A stretch of DNA of 64,000 nt, from the NCBI RefSeq assembly GCF_017695965.1, contig NZ_JAAORM010000001.1:124001-188000 (forward strand). Reading direction: 5' to 3'. Of this stretch, positions 58,392-64,000 are shown in pieces (the stretch's first letter is position 1; each line of letters starts with the position of its first letter). The notes under the pieces were generated by a model. The model ran no database searches, had not been told where the DNA came from, and saw only the letters and a program-made list of their open reading frames with translations. The translations under genes were made by a program, and so were the position numbers. Source of the DNA: Prochlorococcus marinus CUG1416. Lineage in GTDB: Bacteria; Cyanobacteriota; Cyanobacteriia; PCC-6307; Cyanobiaceae.

Positions 58392-59497
58392 TGTATTAAA
58401 TCTAACACCTTGTAATTGTTCCAGAAAAAAATCATTTGTTCTCTAGTTCCAATACTAACCCTTATTGACTGACCGATATCTTTTTTGTTTTCCATACTTC
58501 TAATAAGAACACCTTTTTCTCGCATCTGTTGTATTAAGATTTTAGGATCTTTTTTTGGCCAAATTAAGAAATAATTACCTCCACTAAAGTGGGTCCTGAT
58601 TTTTGTTGATTTAAATTTATTTAAAATCCATTCCTTCGCTTTTTTTACTTCTAAAACATAATTATCAATATATGATTTGTCTTTAAGTGCTGCTAATGCT
58701 GCTGTTATAGCAAAGCTATTTACATCATATGGTCCTGTAACTTTATTAATGTACTGAATTAAACTTTTATTGCCAAAAGTAAAACCTATTCTTAAACCAG
58801 CTAAACCAGCAGTTTTTGAAAGAGATTGGATTATTAGTATATTTTTATTCTTTTCAAAATTTATCGATTCAAGAAGACTATCTCCACTAAATTTTTCATA
58901 TAGTTCATCTACAATTATTAGTGAATCGTGATTGATATTAGCTAAATTAATTATTTCTTGAGAGCTTAAAACCGTTCCTGTTGGATTATTTGGATTGCAA
59001 ATAAATATTAACTTTGGATTATGACTTATTATTTTTTCCCTAAATTCTTTGATAGGGAATATAAAGTTTTCTCCAACGTAAGAACAACTTATTTTCTTCA
59101 TTCCTCTCATTTCTGCACAAGGAGAATAGTAACCAAAAGTTGGATTTGTGGTTAGAAATATTTGATCTTTTTCTCCAAAGCAATTGAAAATTGCATTTAT
59201 TGCTGCATCTGCTCCATTGAAAATCCCTATTTCATCATTACCAAATTTTCTTGAATCAAGATATTGATCACATAAAAATTTTTTTAAAAAATTATATTCT
59301 GGATAAATTGAAATCTCATCTAATTTTATCGCTTGTAATGCCTCTATAACCTTAGGACTTGGACCTAAAGTATTTTCATTAAAGTCTAAGCGGAGTAAAT
59401 TTCTTCTATTTTCTAAAGGTGCAGAGTAAGACTGCATTTTTATTATTTCTTCTCTTGGTTTTGGGAAAAGATTATTTAATGGATCAAAATCATTCAT
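58388..59497 (-). CDS. hisC: Histidinol-phosphate aminotransferase-like (HisC family)
   Basis: 369 residues of the class I/II aminotransferases, HisC branch: LDFNENTLGPSPKV at the N-terminus, CNPNNPTGT near 170, IIVDELYEKFSG near 196 and the PLP lysine in IQSLSKTAGLAGLRIGF near 230. HisC is the likely function, but other substrates such as aromatic amino acids are possible for this family. It overlaps argS by 1 nt. Confidence 0.82.
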   Translation of the reverse strand: MNDFDPLNNLFPKPREEIIKMQSYSAPLENRRNLLRLDFNENTLGPSPKVIEALQAIKLDEISIYPEYNFLKKFLCDQYLDSRKFGNDEIGIFNGADAAINAIFNCFGEKDQIFLTTNPTFGYYSPCAEMRGMKKISCSYVGENFIFPIKEFREKIISHNPKLIFICNPNNPTGTVLSSQEIINLANINHDSLIIVDELYEKFSGDSLLESINFEKNKNILIIQSLSKTAGLAGLRIGFTFGNKSLIQYINKVTGPYDVNSFAITAALAALKDKSYIDNYVLEVKKAKEWILNKFKSTKIRTHFSGGNYFLIWPKKDPKILIQQMREKGVLIRSMENKKDIGQSIRVSIGTREQMIFFWNNYKVLDLIH

Positions 59498-61311
59498 TAC
59501 ATTCTTTCTAAAGTTTCAATTCCTAAAAGCTCTAAGCTTAATTTTAGTGTTTTTGCAGTTAGGTCACATAAATTAAGTCTAGAAATTTTTATATTTTTTT
59601 CTTCTTTTAGGATTGGAACTTGATCATAGAATCTATTAAAAGTCTGACATAGCTCGAATAGATAATTGCATAGTCTATTTGGCATTAAGTCTTTTTCAAT
59701 AGAGATTATGACTTCATCGAACTTAAGTAATTTTCTGATAAGTTTCCACTCAGATTTATGTTCATAATTTATGTATTGAAAATCTTTAGAGTCATAAACA
59801 AAATCATTTTTTCTTTTAATTCCTGAAATTCTTACAAGTGTATATAACAAATAAGGAGCAGTATTTCCATTAAGGGAAAGCATTTTATCAAAACTAAATT
59901 GATAATTAGTTATCCTATTTTGACTTAAATCTGCATACTTAACAGCTCCTAATCCAATAATTCTTGAAGTATTTGTAATAAATTCTTCGGTCTCGTAACG
60001 ATCTTCATCTTCTAATCTTTTTAATAAATCTTCTTTTGCTCTTCTAACCGCTTCTTTTAATAAATCTTTTAGACGTATTGTTTCACCTTCTCTTGTTTTT
60101 AGTTTTTTGCCATCAATTCCTTGAACTAACCCAAAAGGGACGTGGTCTACTTGACACTTATCTGGGATCCATTTTGCTTTTTTTGCAACTTGAAAAACTC
60201 CAGCAAAATGATTCGCTTGTCCATGATCAGTTACATAAATAATTCTTGAAGCTTCATCCCCATTAGGAGCTTTGTTGAATCGGTATCTTATAGCAGCAAG
60301 ATCTGTGGTGGCATAATTAAAACCGCCATCTTTTTTTTGAATAATTAGCGGTAAAGGTTTGCCTTCTTTATTAGTCATCCCATCTAAAAATACACATTTT
60401 GCTCCTTGATCTTCTATGAGTATTTTTTTAAAATTCAAATCATCAATAACTGACTTTAAGAATGGGTTATAGAAAGATTCACCTCTTTCTTTAATTTTTA
60501 TTTTTAAATTTTTATAGATTTCATCAAATTCCTTTCTCGATTGATCACATAACAATTTCCAGGCTTGAATCGATTTAGTATCTCCACTTTGTAACTTTAC
60601 TACTTCCTCCCTAGATCTTTTTTGGAATTCAGATTCATTATCAAACCTTTTTTTTGATGCTTTATAAAATTCAACTAAATCACTTATCTTGATCTTACCT
60701 ATTTCTTCTAGATCATTTGAATATAAATCTTTGAGCTGAGTAATAAGCATTCCAAATTGTGTTCCCCAATCACCAACATGATTGAGTCTTAATACTTCAT
60801 AACCTCTTAACTCGAAAATTCTGGATATTGAGTCACCTATTATTGTTGATCTTAAATGCCCAACATGCATTTCTTTAGCAATATTAGGACTAGAAAAATC
60901 TACAATAACTTTATTATAGAAACCATTATCTAAATCTTTTTTAATTAGAGGTACTCCAGACCTTTGGCATTGAATATTTGATTTGATTTCATTTATTAGA
61001 ACTTCATCTTTTAATTTTATATTTATAAATCCAGGTCCTGCTATTTCTAGACTCTTGCATAATTTTGATATGCTTTTATTTTTATTTAAAAGATTAACAA
61101 AATCATCAGAGATATCTCTTGGTTTCTTTTTATATATTTTAGATAAACTTAGACAAATATTACATTGATAATCACCAAACTCTTCTTTTGATGCTTGTGT
61201 AATTAAATTTTTTCTAAGATTTTCGAATTCTCCTTTTTTATCATTTTTTTCAAGACTATCTAAAAGAGATTGTTCAAAGTTTTTTGTTAGTTCTTTAAAA
61301 ATGATTAGCAT
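59497..61311 (-). CDS. argS: Arginyl-tRNA synthetase
   Basis: 604 residues. HVGH (149-152) in the [20 protein letters not shown] block, and the equivalent of KMSK in [13 protein letters not shown] near 420. The N-terminal Arg-S additional domain and the C-terminal DALR anticodon domain are both present. It is a class Ia synthetase. The 1-nt overlap with hisC suggests coupled expression; an unusual functional pairing, probably incidental. Confidence 0.96.
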   Translation of the reverse strand: MLIIFKELTKNFEQSLLDSLEKNDKKGEFENLRKNLITQASKEEFGDYQCNICLSLSKIYKKKPRDISDDFVNLLNKNKSISKLCKSLEIAGPGFINIKLKDEVLINEIKSNIQCQRSGVPLIKKDLDNGFYNKVIVDFSSPNIAKEMHVGHLRSTIIGDSISRIFELRGYEVLRLNHVGDWGTQFGMLITQLKDLYSNDLEEIGKIKISDLVEFYKASKKRFDNESEFQKRSREEVVKLQSGDTKSIQAWKLLCDQSRKEFDEIYKNLKIKIKERGESFYNPFLKSVIDDLNFKKILIEDQGAKCVFLDGMTNKEGKPLPLIIQKKDGGFNYATTDLAAIRYRFNKAPNGDEASRIIYVTDHGQANHFAGVFQVAKKAKWIPDKCQVDHVPFGLVQGIDGKKLKTREGETIRLKDLLKEAVRRAKEDLLKRLEDEDRYETEEFITNTSRIIGLGAVKYADLSQNRITNYQFSFDKMLSLNGNTAPYLLYTLVRISGIKRKNDFVYDSKDFQYINYEHKSEWKLIRKLLKFDEVIISIEKDLMPNRLCNYLFELCQTFNRFYDQVPILKEEKNIKISRLNLCDLTAKTLKLSLELLGIETLERM

Positions 61312-61338
61312 TAATTATTCAATTATTTATCTATATAG

Positions 61339-62205
61339 TTAATTAATATAACGCATACTTAAATCAATCCAATTACTTTTGGTAATTGAAGAACTTGTTG
61401 AAATCAAATCAATACCTTTTATTAGATATTTACTAATTTCTTTAGGGTTGATTCCAGAAACTTCTATTATCAAATTTTTATTGACTTCTTTTTTTAAGCT
61501 ATTCATTGATAAATCTCTTAATTCTTGAACGTTTTTTTGGATTATTTCAGGGCTAAGTTCATCTAATAAGACACTATCTGCTCCTGCTAATACTGCTTCT
61601 TTTGCCTGTTTGATATTCTCAGCTTCAATTATGATATGAGTTGTAAAAGGTGAATTTAGTCGAATTTTTTTTACTGCATTATGCAGATTATCTGTCCATG
61701 CGATGTGATTCTCTTTTATCATAGCTGCATCGTATAATCCCATTCTATGATTCACTCCACCTCCGCATTGGAATGCATATTTTTCAAATATTCTTAAGCC
61801 AGGAGTCGTTTTTCTAGTATCTGCTAATTTTATATTTGTGCCTTCTAACTTATTTACAAGATTATTTGTATATGTTGATATTCCAGATAAATGCATCGCT
61901 ATATTTAAGCTGATCCTTTCACTAGCTAGCAAACTTTTTGAAGGTCCATATATTTCCAGGATTTTTTGATCTTTAAAAAATTTATCTCCATCAGAAATAT
62001 TAAATTTTGAACTGATATTTGAATCAATTTTTTTAAAAATTTTTTTTATAATTTCAACACCACAAAATATACCATCTTCTTTTGCAATCCAATATGCATT
62101 ACCATTCTCTTCTGTAATAGAAGGACTTGTTAGATCTCCCCTTCCTATATCTTCATCGATCCAATTATCAATGATCTTACTTATTATTCGAGTATTTAAA
62201 TCCAC
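61339..62205 (-). CDS. nadC: Nicotinate-nucleotide pyrophosphorylase (quinolinate phosphoribosyltransferase)
   Basis: It makes NaMN from quinolinate in NAD synthesis. DIGRGDLTS near residue 20, the DTRKTTPGLRIFEKYAFQCGGG substrate block (about 134-155), HRMGLYDAAMIKENH, and LLDELSPE near 217 are diagnostic. 288 residues. 27 nt from argS; 82-nt gap to mnmE. Confidence 0.95.
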   Translation of the reverse strand: MDLNTRIISKIIDNWIDEDIGRGDLTSPSITEENGNAYWIAKEDGIFCGVEIIKKIFKKIDSNISSKFNISDGDKFFKDQKILEIYGPSKSLLASERISLNIAMHLSGISTYTNNLVNKLEGTNIKLADTRKTTPGLRIFEKYAFQCGGGVNHRMGLYDAAMIKENHIAWTDNLHNAVKKIRLNSPFTTHIIIEAENIKQAKEAVLAGADSVLLDELSPEIIQKNVQELRDLSMNSLKKEVNKNLIIEVSGINPKEISKYLIKGIDLISTSSSITKSNWIDLSMRYIN

Positions 62206-62287
62206 TAAACTAAAAAATAATTAATTAATAAAAATTCAACTGAAGTTAGAGAATCAACTATATATCACTATGTAATTTAACTCAAAT

Positions 62288-63670
62288 TTATTTACCAATA
62301 CAAAACTTAGAAAAAATATTATCTAGAAGTTCCTCTGTTAATGCTTGGCCAGTTATTTTAGATAAGTTTTGAATTCCATCTCTCAGTTCTATTGATAACA
62401 AATCAAATGGCAATTTATTTTTAATTATTTCATCAGTATCATTTAAATTAGATAGGCAAGCAGATAAATTCATTAAATGTCTTTCGTTTAAAAATATATT
62501 GATATTTTCTACTTGTTTTAATCCGCATTTTTTTATGATTGTGTCGATTAATAATTTTTCACCATCATTATTTTTAATGCTCATAAGAATTGTGTTTTTT
62601 AACTCATTTGAATTAATACTTTTAGAATTAATTAAATCTTTTTTATTGCCTAAAATAGTAATTAATTTATCTTTGGGGATTTCTTTTATTATTTTTTTAT
62701 CTTCTTCATTAAATCCTTCTTCAAGACTATAAATATAAATTATAAAATCTGACTCTTTAATTTTCCCAAAACTTTTTTTTATTCCAATACTTTCAATTTG
62801 TTCATGAGTTTCTCTTATGCCAGCAGTATCAATTATTTTCATTGGAATGTCATTAATAGTTAAATTAACTTCAATAACATCTCTAGTTGTTCCAGGAATA
62901 TTAGTTACGATTGCCTTCTCTTTTTTTGCAAGCAAATTTAGTAAAGAGCTTTTACCAACATTTGTTTTACCAATAAGCGCAATAGATATTCCATTGTGAA
63001 TATATGAATTTCTTTTTGCATTTTCTATTAGTAATTCTATTTTTTCTTTTACTTTTTTAATGTTATTTAGATATTTGGTGTAATCAAAATCTGTGAAGTC
63101 TTCTTCAAAATCAACTCTCGCTTCTATCTCGCAAAGTTCATTTATAAGGTGATTTTTAATATCATCAATTTTTTTCTTTATTTCTCCTTGAACCCCGCTA
63201 AAAGCTAACTCTGCAGATTTGATATTGCTTGCGTTAATTAATTGATTAATTGACTCGGCTTGAGTAAGGTCTATTTTTCCATTGAGAAAAGCTCTTTGAC
63301 TGAATTCTCCTGGATTTGCAAGTCTAACTCTAGAATTACTAGATAATAATATCTTTAGAACTTTATTTACTAAGATGATTCCTCCATGGCAATGTATTTC
63401 GACAACATCCTCTCCCGTGAAGCTATTTGGTGATTTCATTACTAAAATTAAAACCTCATCTATAAATTTAGTTTGTGTATTTTCCTGAATAAAACCGTGA
63501 AAAACTCTATGGGATTCCCATGCATATTTAGATTTAGTTTGAACAATCTTTTTACAAGAATTTATTGAGTCTTTCCCTGATACTCTTATTATCGCAACGC
63601 CTCCTTTCCCTATACTGATAGCTGAAGCAATTGCGGCTATCGTATCTTCTGTAGTAACTATCGAATCCAT
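62288..63670 (-). CDS. mnmE: tRNA modification GTPase MnmE (TrmE)
   Basis: 460 residues. An N-terminal folate-binding domain (TIAAIASA), a G domain with G1 GKTNVGKSS near 231, G3 DTAGIRET near 280 and NKKD near 342, and the C-terminal CIGK with its Cys. It makes the cmnm5U34 wobble uridine with MnmG. It starts 66 nt from the divergent DUF2062 gene. Confidence 0.97.
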   Translation of the reverse strand: MDSIVTTEDTIAAIASAISIGKGGVAIIRVSGKDSINSCKKIVQTKSKYAWESHRVFHGFIQENTQTKFIDEVLILVMKSPNSFTGEDVVEIHCHGGIILVNKVLKILLSSNSRVRLANPGEFSQRAFLNGKIDLTQAESINQLINASNIKSAELAFSGVQGEIKKKIDDIKNHLINELCEIEARVDFEEDFTDFDYTKYLNNIKKVKEKIELLIENAKRNSYIHNGISIALIGKTNVGKSSLLNLLAKKEKAIVTNIPGTTRDVIEVNLTINDIPMKIIDTAGIRETHEQIESIGIKKSFGKIKESDFIIYIYSLEEGFNEEDKKIIKEIPKDKLITILGNKKDLINSKSINSNELKNTILMSIKNNDGEKLLIDTIIKKCGLKQVENINIFLNERHLMNLSACLSNLNDTDEIIKNKLPFDLLSIELRDGIQNLSKITGQALTEELLDNIFSKFCIGK

Positions 63671-63736
63671 CTCTCGCTTTGTTATAGATAATTAAGTAAG
63701 ATTATCAAGAATTTAATTTTGAATTTTTCTTTCTGA

Positions 63737-64000
63737 ATGAGATCTAAAAGAGATATTACCTATAAGAAAATTCTATCATTATTTAGGAATCAGAATGGGA
63801 GTCCTTTCTTTAATGCTAAAGGTTTAGCTATAGGTGTATTTAGTGGCTGCTTTCCTTTCTTTGGGTTTCAGACTTTAATAGGGGTATTTTTTGCGAAAAT
63901 AGCTAAGGGGAATATTGTCCTAGCTGCAATTGGTACCTGGATAAGTAACCCCTTTACTTATGTTCCACTTTATTATTTTAACTATAAAGTTGGATCGCTT
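63737..64000 (+). CDS. DUF2062 membrane protein (3' partial)
   Basis: ATG 63737 opens a frame that runs without a stop to the window's end, 88 codons. It has AKGLAIGVFSGCFPFFGFQT, then hydrophobic segments and a GTWISNPFTYVPLYYFNYK block; these are the hallmarks of DUF2062, often fused to glycosyltransferases or alone. It continues past the right edge, so the length is unknown. Divergent from mnmE. Confidence 0.85.
   Translation, partial: MRSKRDITYKKILSLFRNQNGSPFFNAKGLAIGVFSGCFPFFGFQTLIGVFFAKIAKGNIVLAAIGTWISNPFTYVPLYYFNYKVGSL

Overview
The window is a contiguous piece of a cyanobacterial chromosome, almost certainly a low-GC, streamlined marine Prochlorococcus of the high-light-adapted type. 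Three things point there. The DNA is strongly AT-rich. Gene spacing is very tight, with many 1-16 nt overlaps. The gene content is cyanobacterial: NDH-1 subunits including NdhM and NdhO, Ycf3, Ycf34, ChlM, RpaA/RpaB, phytoene synthase and desaturase, a phylloquinone (men) cluster, and DUF3172/DUF3285 proteins. I see no rRNA, transposase, intact integrase, CRISPR array or restriction system. The one tRNA is tRNA-Asn(GUU).

Layout. 1-5.1 kb: an LpxB-like protein (cut by the left edge), a small membrane protein, an epimerase, ndhO, a J-domain protein, cysteine synthase, and a small protein paired with an ABC ATPase. 5.2-6.6 kb: tRNA-Asn followed by a duplicated tRNA 3' end plus terminator, AT-rich non-coding DNA and one lineage-type small ORF. 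This is the only clearly accessory stretch. 6.6-18.1 kb: rpaA; holB-tmk-copper ATPase; ycf3; radA; then rpaB-plsX-fabH-fabD-plsC, a regulator plus lipid-synthesis run. 18.1-25.9 kb: tsaB, ycf34, cca, an RRM protein, crtB, crtP, ndhM, DUF3172, a RbcR-like LysR regulator and a Z-ISO/NnrU-like carotenoid isomerase candidate. 26-38.7 kb: ndhF-ndhD, scpA, a sugar nucleotidyltransferase, metF, a PedR-like regulator, CYTH protein, NAD kinase, the ndhA-I-G-E operon and citrate synthase. 38.8-47.2 kb: a DUF3352-like protein, rhodanese, trpB, a SUI1-like factor, cysC, purE, chlM, a LuxR-type response regulator, a cysteine desulfurase and rsmH. 47.2-54.7 kb: ndhH, the phylloquinone genes (thioesterase, menE, menC, menA, menF), gshB and a glutaredoxin. 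54.7-64 kb: prfB with a programmed +1 frameshift, DUF3285, ybeY, dgkA, trpG, a metallo-hydrolase, hisC-like aminotransferase, argS, nadC, mnmE and a DUF2062 protein cut by the right edge.

How it fits together. NDH-1 genes lie at five separate loci. Carotenoid genes (crtB, crtP and the candidate Z-ISO) lie within about 5 kb of each other. Phylloquinone genes are clustered for photosystem I. RpaA and RpaB, the two global response regulators of cyanobacteria, are less than 7 kb apart. Points most worth a second look: the tRNA-Asn 3'-end duplication, which looks like a scar of tRNA-targeted integration and includes a mismatched T stem; the Val/Asn/Ser/Ala repeat extension on PlsX, built partly from 12-bp tandem repeats; the frameshifted prfB; and inverted repeats in the rbcR/nnrU and purE/chlM divergent promoters. 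Family assignments rest on recognising motifs by eye; no database search was run.
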